Assembly: GCA_001579985.1 (NCBI GenBank)
Contig: LRSR01000118.1
Coordinates: 1 to 30,022, forward strand
DNA: 30,022 nt
DNA from: Hypsibius dujardini
Lineage: Eukaryota > Tardigrada > Eutardigrada > Parachela > Hypsibiidae
Direction: 5' to 3'
The first letter of the stretch is position 1. Each line of letters opens with the position of its first letter. Below are positions 1-9,792 of this stretch, piece after piece. Below the pieces are notes generated by a model that saw nothing but the letters and a program-made list of their open reading frames with translations, searched no databases and had not been told where the DNA came from. Both the position numbers and the translations under genes were made by a program.

Positions 1-25
1 CACACACACACACACACACAGACAC

Positions 26-91
<66 letters not shown>

Positions 92-110
92 GGACAGACA
101 GACAAGTCGG
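1..110. repeat. CA then CAGA microsatellite
   Basis: About 20 bases of CA dinucleotide pass into a nearly pure CAGA tetranucleotide run. It ends about 50 bases before the splice acceptor of the first GPCR exon, so it most likely lies inside an intron of that gene. Similar CAGA runs recur in introns of other genes in the window. Confidence 0.95.
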
Positions 111-160
111 ACAAGGCGGACTCCATGGATTACAATAAGCATAAATATAAAATATTTCAG

Positions 161-806
161 GTCCAATCTTTCAATTACTACGCACCGTATGCGATTGTTT
201 GCATCGTGACAGTCTGCATTGTGGGTAAATTTTTTCTACGGAAGTACTACCCAGGGGCGATTATTTCCGACGGTGTTATTCCAGAAATAGCAAATGAGAA
301 GTGGAAAGCCACGCACCAACGAAGATTAATTTCACATCGGCAAGCGGTCACGGCGAAAATGTTGTTTTTCTCATTTGTTTTCTGTGTCCTCTGCAATTTT
401 CCCACCTCGGTGATGACCAGCATCTCCTTTACGGGTGGATTTAACTCTTTCCTGCCCATGCTCCGCATATGGATGCACGTTTGTTTGCTGTCTCAGTATA
501 CGTTTACACCGGTAAGTCATATGAAGCTTGTGGGTGATGGTTCCCAGACCGGGTCCAACATCATCGCACTTGGGTACCATTAAAAGCGCGTAACAGGCGG
601 CATACTTGGGGATTGAAATTAATTATGTGTTCGCCTTGTTTTCGCAGTTGATTCTGTTCGCCTGTAATCGAGACTACAGAGACGGCTTTCGGAAGCTGAT
701 GGGCAGAAATCGGACACGTGACGTCAATGCCGTGGCGCCCCGTGGGAATGGTGGATTGTCGAATATGGCCACATCAAATCCTATTTGTGAATCTGCATTT
801 GGATGA
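161..806 (+). CDS. Rhodopsin-type GPCR, 3' end of gene (partial)
   Basis: Last two coding exons of a seven-transmembrane receptor: 161-511 and 648-806, joined in phase 0. The first follows an acceptor (AATATTTCAG at 151-160) and ends at a GTAAGT donor at 512; the second follows TTTTCGCAG. Visible parts are a hydrophobic helix beginning FNYYAPYAIVCIVTVCIVG (TM5), a basic third loop, TM6 with a CNFP motif in the position of the usual CWxP, and TM7 ending TFTPLILFACNRDYRDGF, which stands for the NPxxY-helix 8 junction. The usual NPxxY is degenerate (TPLIL). Transmembrane segments 1-4 lie outside the window. The order of segments and the helix 8 sequence support a class A GPCR. The ligand cannot be told, and an orphan or peptide receptor is as likely as anything else. 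Confidence 0.8.
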
Positions 807-910
807 TACTGTAATTGTGGATGCTATAATAGCGACGGCATGTGTTTTGGAGTAAGAGAAGAAGCTGACCAAAAGTGCTTAGAGATTTCTCTCACAATAT
901 ATACAGAAAC

Positions 911-916
911 AATAAA
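911..916 (+). terminator. Poly(A) signal of the GPCR gene
   Basis: Canonical AATAAA 105 bases after the GPCR stop codon. It is the only one in the spacer before the tRNA gene, so it is the likely cleavage signal. Confidence 0.6.
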
Positions 917-1070
917 CGACTATGCATGACAGCGGATTTCAGGCGTCAAAGAAACATACGATTAAACCATTCCGCTGGTAAAAAAGCTTTAGTTGTATTT
1001 TTCCTTTTAAGAACAAGGGATGGATAGGAAATCGAACCTCGTATTTGGAGTGTTTCCCTTTAAAAATAGC

Positions 1071-1075
1071 AAAAA
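1071..1075 (-). terminator. Pol III terminator of the tRNA gene
   Basis: A run of five T on the minus strand begins four bases past the tRNA 3' end. This is the normal RNA polymerase III stop signal. Confidence 0.75.
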
Positions 1076-1078
1076 GTT

Positions 1079-1151
1079 TTCCGAAACAGTGGATTGAACA
1101 CTGGACCTTTAGATCTTCAGTCTAACGCTCTCCCAACTGAGCTATTTCGGA
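1079..1151 (-). tRNA. tRNA-Phe (GAA)
   Basis: A 73-base intronless tRNA with no encoded CCA. All parts fold: a 7-bp acceptor stem (TCCGAAA with TTTCGGA), U8, D arm GCTC/GAGC with a GG-containing loop, a 5-bp anticodon stem TTAGA/TCTAA with loop CTGAAGA (anticodon GAA), variable loop AGGTC, a 5-bp T stem CAGTG/CACTG with loop TTCAATC, and discriminator A. The first acceptor pair is U1:A72, where tRNA-Phe usually has G1:C72. The pairing is kept, a T5 terminator follows, and every stem is perfect, so a working gene is likely. It lies about 190 bases upstream of the WDR12 start on the opposite strand. Confidence 0.93.
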
Positions 1152-1339
1152 CTTCATGCTTACGATGACAGATTAACGCCTCACCTATTTAAAGAAGTCG
1201 CACCACACTGTTTGTCGGCTCAATCTTTCGCAATCGCAAAACTTCCCGTTCGGCTTTTCGTGTTCTATTTTCTGCTTCTGCAACAAAACATCCGATCTTC
1301 TGGGCTCTTGCTTGTAAAAGCTTCGGATTGTGCATCGAC

Positions 1340-4266
1340 ATGGCCAAACGAAAATCGGTGGAGACCTCCTCAGGCATGGCTGTTGATGAGCCGGTGCCTG
1401 ACTTGTCGGATGTCTTTATTCAAGTTCGTCTAACCACCAAGTCATCGAAGTAAGTCCCCTAGAGAAAAATTAGTGCTGGATTTAAATTCAACGCAGTGTG
1501 AAAAGAAGAAGCAATTTTTAACGTTTGCGTTGCTTAATGATCGCCAGTCAGATACAGTGTGCAATAGAAAGATGATTTCGCAGGTTCGCTCTTCCCGACG
1601 TCCCGTATTCCCTTCCCGGAGTTACAAAGTCAGCAGATTTGAACATTGTTATCAACCAGCTGTTAGGAGGTGAGGCCAGGTAGTGTGTATTTTTCGGACG
1701 CTTTTACGTTTGCTCACTTTTGTACTGGTCTATGTAATTGATTGGCTGATCAAATGGTTTGGAACCCGCCTGTTGGTTCGCGTAATTGATTGATTGATTG
1801 GCTAATAACTGGTTTGCAACTTGCCATTTAGTTCACATGATTGATTGATTGATGGATTGATCGACGCGGCCGTTAGGTTTGATACTTTGTTACATTTATT
1901 TAGTAGCTCGGTTTCGAAGTTCTTACCAAGGGGTTTTAACGTATGGTTAGAATTTATGGGATGCTGTTTATTCATTCCTTTGTGGTACTACTGTTCGCGT
2001 CGTCGTTTTTATCGGTCGATATTTCGATGTCTTTATACTGGACACTATTCTTTCCCACTATCGATTGATTGATTGATTGTGACGTTATACTCTTTAGGGA
2101 GCGGTTGTTTGATTTATGATAAATTTTACGGAATATAATTATTTTACAGAATATGCGGCGGAGCAGTGGATTCCGGTTGAATTTGACTTCTTGATCAATG
2201 GCGAAATCCTTCTTCAGTCTGTCGGGGAATATATTTACGAACGGAAAATACCATCGGTAAGGCATATTGGACTGTTGATTGATTGATGGATTGACTTGCG
2301 GTGCCGGCTGACGGGCTGATGCTCTTGGTTCTGTCACCCCAGTGTCCATATCCCTATTTATTTCTTTATGTTTCGTGCTTTAGGAAAACGTCCTCGAAAT
2401 CGAGTACATCGAACACCTTCCCGCTCCGGAACCGGAAGCTAGTTTGGACCATCCCGACTGGGTGTCTGCGGTGCAGATGCTGGACGACTGCATCCTCACC
2501 GGCTGTTACGACAATCAAGTCCGAGTGTGGACACGGAAAGGCGCTCTAGTATTGGCGCATGCAGCCCATATTTCACCGGTGAGAGCCGTGGCCTGGGTGA
2601 ACGTGTCCGACACTGAGGGCAGCTTCCTGACCTCATCCCACGATCAGACGGTCGCGCTCTGGTCACTCGAAAACCGAAAAACGCAGCACGCCGCTGTTAC
2701 CCCTAAGGCCTTCTACCGTGGACATGCCGCCAGCGTTGACGGGCTGGCGGTCAGCCCCGACGCCCAGAAGGTACCACCCAAATCCGTTTTTTTATCGAAG
2801 TTCAGAGAGAGATGCATCAAGTAGCGAAAGATATGCAGATATACCGACAAATAAACAAGAAGACAGGCTGACACACACACACAGACACACAATGACACAC
2901 ACAGACACACACACAAACACACACACAAACACACAGATAGATAGTGAGACAGGCTGACAGCCAAGTAGGCGTACAAACAGACAGACAATCAGGCAGACAG
3001 ACAGTCAGACAGTCAGCCAGACATATAATCAGATAGACAGTCAGCCTTGCGATAGCTGATCACTTTTGTTCAGTGATTTAAGTTTGGGTTTTTTCCAGTT
3101 TTGTTCCGTATCATTTGACAAGATGGTGAAAATATGGTCACTCTCCGACACACCATCTGTGGAATCTGAAGAAACTGTTGAGCCTGCCGAGAAGAAGTTG
3201 AAGGGTGACGGGAAGAAACTAACAAAGGTAAGGGAAGTGTCGATAAGCTTGACCGAAGCAGGCTTTCTGAGATGTCTGGCATGCCCTAGACGCCGGAAGC
3301 GACACTGTCCGGTCACAAAGAAGCCGTTAGCTGCTGCGCTTGGACGGCACCCAGTGAGATTATCACAGCCAGCTGGGATCACTCCATCAAGATTTGGGAT
3401 GTGGAACTGGGCGGGATGAGTCGACAGCTAGATGGGACAAAGGCCTTCCTCTCCATCTCCTATTCCCCCTTAAGCAAGCTGCTGATCAGTGGCGCGACCG
3501 ATCGCATCGTGCGACTGTACGACCCTCGATCCAACGGTAGCGTTTCGCCTCGTAACTTCAGTGTATCTCTGTCAGCGTGGATTCTCATCATTTATCGGTA
3601 TTGGTTATGCATAATTTTCTTTGCAGAGGGATCGATTGTTAAGATTGGATTTGCCTCGCACATGGGCTGGGTCTCCAGCGTGGCGTGGAGTCCGACGAAT
3701 GAAAATCTCTTCATCAGTGCGTCGTACGATAAGCTAATGAAAATGTGGGATGTGAGAAGGTGAGTCTGGGGGTTCAACAATCTGTCTCGTGGTATGATTG
3801 GCTAGGCTAATCCGTTCTGACTCCAAGATTAATAGAATCTGTTTCTCTAAAATCTGAATAGATAAAATCGTTAAAATACTACTATAAAATGTAGATAAAT
3901 TGACGTGGATGTAACAGGTGGTTACAGTGATACTGGACATAGTCTCAGACATTACTTTCGTTAATGTATATAGGAAATTGGAGTTGCTGGTTTTGATTTT
4001 GATGAGGGAAGATATGTGACAGTTGTCTTGTCAGTGCATCCTTCCGCGATGGGAAAGCACTTGTCAATGTACAAACTGGTTTTATCGGATCTGCTGTTTT
4101 TGAGAGTCTGACAATCTGCTGTTCTTTTTCTTGCAGTCCAAAGAGCCCGGTTTACGACATGGCTGGTCATTCGGACAAAATCTTGTGCTCAGCATGGTCG
4201 AACACCAACCTCCTCCTGAGCGGCGGTGCAGACAATGACTTGAAGATGTTCAGTGCAGATGTGTGA
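1340..4266 (+). CDS. WDR12: Ribosome biogenesis protein WDR12 / Ytm1
   Basis: WDR12 is the Ytm1 subunit of the PeBoW complex (with Pes1 and Bop1), needed in the nucleolus for maturation of the 60S subunit. Eight exons read in one frame: 1340-1449, 1584-1669, 2150-2256, 2384-2770, 3099-3227, 3290-3536, 3627-3759 and 4137-4266, giving 442 residues (the family is usually about 420-430). The N terminus has the NLE/UBL-like domain ([12 protein letters not shown] through [11 protein letters not shown]), which in this family contacts the AAA ATPase Midasin/Rea1. WD40 blades follow, with clear motifs such as [56 protein letters not shown] and a last blade [13 protein letters not shown] Lys/Glu-rich insert sits between two blades, where the family also has a linker. 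Start: an ATG 31 residues before the first donor. All introns are GT-AG. Downstream, the kinase gene begins only 180 bases after the stop. Confidence 0.95.
1736..2080. repeat. GATT-rich repeat in WDR12 intron 2
   Basis: Scattered short runs of GATT tetranucleotide, as at 1786-1802, 1838-1863 and 2061-2080, fill much of the 480-base intron 1670-2149. The same tetranucleotide reappears in introns of the E2 gene. Confidence 0.85.
2866..3040. repeat. CA / CAGA microsatellite in WDR12 intron 4
   Basis: ACAC runs with interspersed AGACAC, followed by CAGA/CAGT units, inside intron 2771-3098. Open frames read across it on either strand are simple translations of the repeat. Confidence 0.9.
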
Positions 4267-4326
4267 TTTTTTGTTTGTCAGCTGCTCCGATTTGGCTTTT
4301 GTTGCCATGGGATCGACCGACTGCAT

Positions 4327-4332
4327 AATAAA
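4327..4332 (+). terminator. Poly(A) signal of WDR12
   Basis: AATAAA 61 bases after the WDR12 stop codon. The kinase ORF begins about 115 bases further on, so the spacer between the two genes is very short. Confidence 0.75.
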
Positions 4333-4414
4333 AATACAGAATTAGTCAATTGAAATCGACGTTTGGTTGCCGCAGTTCTCGTTGAAGACGACCGTATATG
4401 AATCGAAGCTTGAA

Positions 4415-4450
4415 ATGCCGAAACCTTCGGACAATGTCTCTGTAGAATGA
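4415..4450 (+). promoter_or_regulatory. Short upstream ORF overlapping the kinase start
   Basis: An 11-codon frame (MPKPSDNVSVE, stop TGA) ends so that its stop overlaps the presumed kinase ATG as ATGA at 4447-4450. In eukaryotic mRNAs such an arrangement can limit or redirect initiation. Whether it is transcribed depends on the unknown 5' end of the kinase mRNA. Confidence 0.4.
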
Positions 4451-6006
4451 TCAATTCGTTGCCGCAGATTTTTACACCCCTCGCAGAAACACATCCCGAT
4501 ACAGCTGAACTCCGACCTGCCATCAGTGTGGGCTCCTCCAAAATCACGGACATTGCCGGCCATCACAGTGCTGCCTCACAGCAGTTATCCGTTACCCTGG
4601 TTGACGCGCCATCACCCTTGAATGATCATATTTCCGGTCACTCCCACCATGCTAAGGAGCCACAGGGGCAGTTCTTGGCGCCTCCGAAGAACAGATGGCA
4701 TTTGTTGGGAGAGACGAAAAGTGACCAGGGCTCGGACTTGTCAAAGCTTGCAAACGGCGGATCGAACGAGGAGCATAAGACAGTGCATGCAGATTGGGAC
4801 GCGAACAATAACAAGCCGATAGCAGTTGTCTCTGCGCTGCTGCATCCTTCACCGATAAACACAGAGAAGACGTCAACAGGTAAATTTCACGCTTCATGTC
4901 TGTCTATCTGTGTGCCTGCCTGCCTATCTGTCTATCTGTCTGTCGGTTTGTCTGTGTGCCGGCCTGGCTGTCCGCCTGTCGGTTTGTCTCTCTGTATGTC
5001 ACTCTGCCTGCCTGTCAGTAGGTTTGTGTGTCGGACGGCTGGTTGGTCTGCCTGTTTAGATGCTAGCCCGTCGGCTCTCTCCACAGTATTCCGGAACAAG
5101 ATTTCATTTCTAATAGAATCGCAGAACCTGTCCTTACTGTCACCTTCCGTGGAAGTTCCTTCTACAACCGCAGCTGGTACTCTTCCAAAGGCAGACCGCC
5201 CTGACAAACCTCAGCGTGTCTCACGTGTCACGGCGGCCACCAAGCCGCAACACGAGACCCGTTCCGGTGTCCGGGAACGCGAAGACGCCGAACTTCTAAT
5301 CGGTAGTATCGTTGGAAAGCAGTGGTTCATCGACCGGAAGATTGCGTCCGGAAGCTTCGGAACACTGTTCATGGGTCGAAATATCAACACGAAGGAGCCG
5401 GTTGCCGTTAAGGCCGAACGTCGTGACTCCACATTCCCGCAGCTTCATCGAGAGAAAAAGTTCTACCAGATGCTGGTTGACGTAGACGAAGGCGTGCCTC
5501 ATATGCTGTTTTACGGCGAGTGCTCTACGGGGAATCGGTACCACATTCTGGTGATGGATCTTTTGGGACCGAATGTTGAGGACTTGCTGCAGGCATGTGG
5601 TGGAACGTTTAGTTTAAAGACGACCTGCATGCTAGCCTGTCAGTTGTTGAGTAGGATGGAGTATCTCCATTCCAAGGGGATACTTTATCGCGATATTAAG
5701 AGCGAGAATTTTTTAATTGGGAGGAGGAAAACGAAACAGGAAGACGTTCTGCACGTGGTGGACTTTGGGTTGTCGAAGGAGTTTATCAATCCTGTTTCGA
5801 AACAGCATATCCCGTTTAATGTCAAAAAGGGATCCGTCGGAACACCCCGGTAAATAAGTATTAGCATAGAGAGTAATGAATAAGCATGCCGAATAGTAGA
5901 CCGATGAACCAGCAGTAAGCCAGACCGACTGGCAGATGGACAGACAGACAGACAGAAAAACAGACAGCCAGCCAGAAAAACAGACAAACAGACAGAAAAA
6001 CAGACA

Positions 6007-6047
<41 letters not shown>

Positions 6048-6787
6048 TAGACAGGCAGATAAACCGACAGAGCCAGACATGTAGACAGACAAAGGCAACT
6101 TTGCGCTATCATAAAAATGATTGATTTTCTGATTCAATTTTACTCTCCAGATACATGTCCATCAATGCGCTTCAGCATCACGAGCAAGGTCGCCGAGACG
6201 ATCTAGAAGCTCTTTCTTACCTCTTCCTTTACCTCTATTTCGGTCAACTACCATGGCAAGGCCTTCCAGGTTCAACCTTCGCAGAAAAATGTAAACGGAT
6301 CCTTGAGAAAAAGCTCAAGCTCTCCGTCGATGAAGTCTGTCGCGACGCACCGGCGGAGTTCGCGCGATTTATGAAGTACGCCAGAAATCTGGACTACGAA
6401 GCCCAGCCAGACTACAAATTCTGTCGGCAGCTCTTTTTGGACATGCTGAAGCACGAGCACCTGGCATATGACAACGTCTACGATTGGAGTGGTGACCACA
6501 TTCCGGACTTTTGGAAAGAGAAGAATAAGCTAGTAGACACTCTCCCACCCTTGCCCGACGATTTTTCGGCGAGGATTCGTGCAGCCGAGAAAAAAGATAT
6601 TCCTTATAGTCTACGTCTGAAAAAAAAGGGCAAAAGATCAAAGTCAGGGGCAGATTTTTCTCGCAACTCCCGGGCGGACCGCAATTTATCAGAGCAACCG
6701 GAGCTAGCGCGGAAAAAGTCAGGAACTGGCTGCTGCCCTTGTTTCAGTGGCGCCACTAGATCTAACAGCAGAACCACCATTGACTGA
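4447..6787 (+). CDS. Casein kinase 1, gamma-like Ser/Thr kinase
   Basis: Three exons, 4447-4879, 5087-5849 and 6151-6787, give 610 residues. Residues 1-220 are a polar extension with no recognised domain. The kinase domain runs from about 223 to 510: glycine loop SGSFGTLF, VAVK lysine K253, YRDIKSENF (catalytic D347), VVDFG (D370), then RYMSIN and the CK1 signature GRRDDLEAL. The insert GRRKTKQEDVLHVVDFG and HIPF after it match CK1 gamma rather than alpha, delta or epsilon. The tail ends GCCPCFS, like the palmitoylated cysteine tail that anchors CK1 gamma at the plasma membrane, where it phosphorylates LRP6 in Wnt signalling (family knowledge). Oddities: CK1's KPEN is KSEN here and GTAR is GTPR. 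The start is the first ATG after an in-frame stop at 4411; an upstream exon is possible. Intron 1 is a stop-free multiple of three. Confidence 0.9.
4896..5045. repeat. CTGT-rich repeat in kinase intron 1
   Basis: Degenerate CTGTCTGT/CTGCCTGC units inside the 207-base intron 4880-5086. The repeat happens to be free of stop codons in the kinase frame and would read as a Cys/Leu/Ser/Val-rich segment. Confidence 0.85.
5936..6088. repeat. CAGA microsatellite in kinase intron 2
   Basis: CAGA tetranucleotide with AAAAACAGACA interruptions inside intron 5850-6150. It accounts for the long open frames seen on both strands here. Confidence 0.92.
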
Positions 6788-6991
6788 AACCCCATTATCT
6801 GAACTGAAACACTAGTCTACCTATCCTTGAAAGGATTTCTAATAACTCTTAGTTTACACATGTATGACGGGAGAAAAAACGATTAGACGAGGATTTCCAT
6901 TAACACAGAAGATTAAGATGTACATTTGAATTTGAACTGCTGCGGGTAAAAGGGTCTTGCACAAGACAATCGTGCTATGCTGAGCTGGCGC

Positions 6992-6997
6992 AATAAA
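6992..6997 (+). terminator. Poly(A) signal of the kinase gene
   Basis: AATAAA about 205 bases after the kinase stop codon. Confidence 0.6.
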
Positions 6998-7393
6998 AGA
7001 CGCGAACTATACAACAGATGTAGGAAAGTATAGGTTAAATAATTGTACTGGTTTAGGTGTGTAAAAGTAATTTGTAGTCGCAATATTAAACGGCCAATTT
7101 AACAAGACCACATGACTTAAAGGCAACCAAGCTATTTCGGTTCAATGTGCAAAGGGAACTCTTTCCGGTTCTTCGTTTTGCCCCTGTTGCACTTTGTGTA
7201 TAGGCAGAAATTGCTCTTGGTGATAAACAGTTGTGGGCAGAATCGAAACCCGGAATGAGTTTCTCCGCCAGCAGTACTCTGAATTGGAAGTACTCGGATG
7301 AGTAGTGTATGAAATGAACGTGGTAGTAAGAGGAACGCTCTGAAACTGTTCTCACTACTTGCCTTGCACTCACACCCATAGGTAGTCTCTTTT

Positions 7394-7399
7394 TTTATT
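7394..7399 (-). terminator. Poly(A) signal of the GRAM gene
   Basis: AATAAA on the minus strand about 296 bases after the GRAM protein stop codon. Confidence 0.5.
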
Positions 7400-7694
7400 A
7401 GTGTCCAATACAAACTAAATGAACATGGAAACCGCACGAAAATGCTCTGCATGAACCGGAGGAAAAATACACATACAGTAAAAATCTTTCAGTTAGCTGC
7501 AGAAATAAATCACATCTATGAAGCACCAATAATAAAAGGCGGTGTTTGCCATGCAGCAGGCACTACAGCCGTAGACAGAAAGGCAACGCCGGTGACTGTC
7601 ATTCGGAAGCTCGATTAGTATTTGAGACGTAATCGCGATCGCATTGTCTAGTACAGTTGTGAAGTGAGTGACGAAAGCCCGCGGCGAGTTTTGA

Positions 7695-9786
7695 CTAGAT
7701 TCCGGAAGTGTTCACAGACAGGTCTTGCTTGATGAATGAATTGAGAAACGTACGAGCCTGCTCGGCGACTTGAAGGACACCTTGGCTGGCTAGACGGAAT
7801 TCGGTGAGCGACTGATCCAACGACGAAGTAGGATTTCTGTTAGACAAAAAACAATGCCATGAATACAATATGTAGCAGACAAGTCTACAAAAACTGAACA
7901 GTAAGTAGCCTCGTTAATGGTCACAACCCAGGCAGACAAACTAGACAGCTGACGCGGAACAATCAGATACCGCAGACAACATACCGGCACTCGCCAGGCG
8001 CGGAGATCAGATTTGCATAACGTATCGAGATATTCATACTTACTGGATATCAGCTGAACGGGTGGCAATCTGGTACACGGCGCTCAGGGCCGTCAGGAGT
8101 AAAATGCCGATGCTGTCAAAAAAAAGGTTGAATCAACAAATGCGGTTTTACTCCAACAACGGTGCTGCGCGCACAAGAGGGAGCACCCATACATCAAGCG
8201 CAAGAGCGTCATTAGATGCTGATCAAATGCCGATGTAGGCCCCACACCCTGGTCGTCGTCCGCGCCAGTCTGTCGTGACGCCAGACCGACCACAGACATG
8301 TCGCCGCGACTGTAGTGGCCGTGATTGCCGTTGTGATGCGCACTTGACCGCGTCGACATCGGCAAATTAAAATTCACCCCACTGTGTGACTGTTGCTGCT
8401 GCTGCTGGTGTCGCTTAAGCGATGCAGCCGAGTGCAGATCGCCGGTGTGGTATTCGTCGTGCGAGACTTCGCGGACCACCGAGAGGGTCCGCTTCAGATC
8501 GGACGGTGTGGTGGACGACGACGTGGAGGATGAGAGTGAAGACGCACTGCTGTGCTCTTTCGATGCAGACGAGCCGGCGCGAGGCTGCTGCAGTCGGCGT
8601 TTCTGAAAACTGGCCGCGGTGCTGTCGAGATCGTCGTCGTCGTCATCGGCGTCCTCGAAACCGGCGTCAGCGCCGCCGAGGAAGACAGTTGGGTCGACGG
8701 AGCTGCGTCGGGAAGAGGCGAGCACGCCACAGAGGTCGCAGAGAGATTTGTAGACGTTGTTGCGGGAAAATAATTGCCCGAAAATGTACTGGAGAGCAAT
8801 GAGACAGGATTATGAAGCGTAGGAAGCGAAAATATCTAGAAGACGTCAGTGACAAATCCGTCAGCAATTGCAATACCTTTTCACCAGTTGACGTTTCCAA
8901 TCCAATACTATCAGGGAAAATACTCAAACTCCGCTCTTTCGTCACCGAAACCACCGTGACAATGTCGAACAGCAGCTTCCGCTGTTGCTCCGTCGCCTTG
9001 GCTGTCTTACTGGCGCAATAGAAGGCAATATGGTTGTCCGACAAGTACAATCCCCCACGGAGTGAACGCTTGTTGTCTTTTCTCCAAATACAAGGAATAT
9101 CTGTTGAAAAAAACGATGAAAATCCTGGCCGAAAAAAGCACTTAATAATTGCACGAGCGATTTGTGTAATCAGCTAATCAATCACAAACGGACCACGACT
9201 GTAACGCTTGATCAACCAATCAACTGCCAGTGCAAGCGCCCAAACAATGACTGTTGATTGTTCGATTGGAGTCAGACTCAAAACAATTCCGCTCCTGTTC
9301 TCCCACGTTGTTATTTGGAACGCAATTTTTAGTTTCAATTTTCAGAAAAATTTCGTGTGACTAAAACGTGCACAAAACCTTCCGACAGACAAGTCAACAG
9401 GGTCAACATTTTTTAGGAATTGTCGGATAGATCATCGCCAGTCAAACGAACTGAGATTCAAAACGATCGCGTGAGTTTATTTCTATCGAACCGTTTGTCC
9501 GGAGCCGGCCGTTGCCACTTCGGAGTTTGAGACAGTAAAGTAGAAACGACACTGTGATCTCGTTCGAATCTCAGGACTTTCACGGTACAGAGACGAACTT
9601 ACATTTCAACAGCACTTCATAGCGAGGAATCTCGGGGAAACGGCTGCGAAACTTCAGCTCCCTCACGGGGACGGAGTGTTGTCGCTGTAGATGCAGAGGC
9701 GGCAGCGGCGGCTCCTCGGACTCCTCCGCAATCTCGGTCATTTTGCTCTCGGTCATTTTGCTCTCGGTCATTTTGCCCTCGGTCAT
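7695..9786 (-). CDS. GRAM-domain membrane protein (GRAMD2B-like)
   Basis: Five exons in transcript order: 9786-9603, 9100-8877, 8788-8193, 8112-8044 and 7836-7695, giving 404 residues. A GRAM domain (a PH-like lipid-binding fold) fills about residues 47-155, with RFPEIPRYEVLLK, GLYLSDNHIAFYC, VTVVSVTKE and YIFGQLFSRNNVYKSL; the last strongly recalls the GRAMD2B/GRAMD3 domain end. After it come an acidic stretch (DADDDDDDLD), Ser-rich sequence and a six-Gln run in a His/Gln-rich region. Near residues 320-350 is one hydrophobic helix (IGILLLTALSAVYQI). A single C-terminal helix fits proteins of this family that sit in the ER at plasma-membrane contacts. No VASt sterol domain is seen, so it is not an Aster/GRAMD1 protein. 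The frame is open upstream, but the first ATG is at 9786, the first of four ATGs in a repeat. The exon 3 donor may be at 8192 or 8186; both keep the frame. Confidence 0.82.
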
Positions 9787-9792
9787 TTTGCG
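9722..9792 (-). repeat. 15-base coding repeat, MTE(G/S)K units
   Basis: Four near-perfect 15-base units encode MTEGK, MTESK, MTESK and MTEI at the N terminus of the GRAM protein. Each unit carries its own in-frame ATG, so the start may be any of four codons spaced 15 bases apart. Confidence 0.8.

Larger units (their letters stand above)
6788..7694. other. Convergent 3' spacer between kinase and GRAM genes
   Basis: Holds the 3' UTRs of the kinase (+) and the GRAM gene (-). A plus-strand AATAAA at 6992-6997 and a minus-strand AATAAA at 7394-7399 are the likely poly(A) signals, leaving roughly 400 bases between the two transcript ends. I see no coding exon or RNA gene here. Confidence 0.6.

Noticed and set aside
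1021-1046. B-box-like GAGGTTCGATTTCC on the minus strand, just past the tRNA-Phe gene.
   Set aside because: No A box or acceptor stem accompanies it, so a second tRNA or a SINE is not supported.
5685-6137. Minus-strand frame of 150 codons opposite the kinase gene.
   Set aside because: It is the shadow of the kinase exon and of the CAGA repeat in intron 2, with no domain of its own.
8422-8802. Arg-rich 126-codon plus-strand frame.
   Set aside because: It is antisense to the GRAM protein's low-complexity exon; the composition reflects the opposite strand's Ser/Asp codons.
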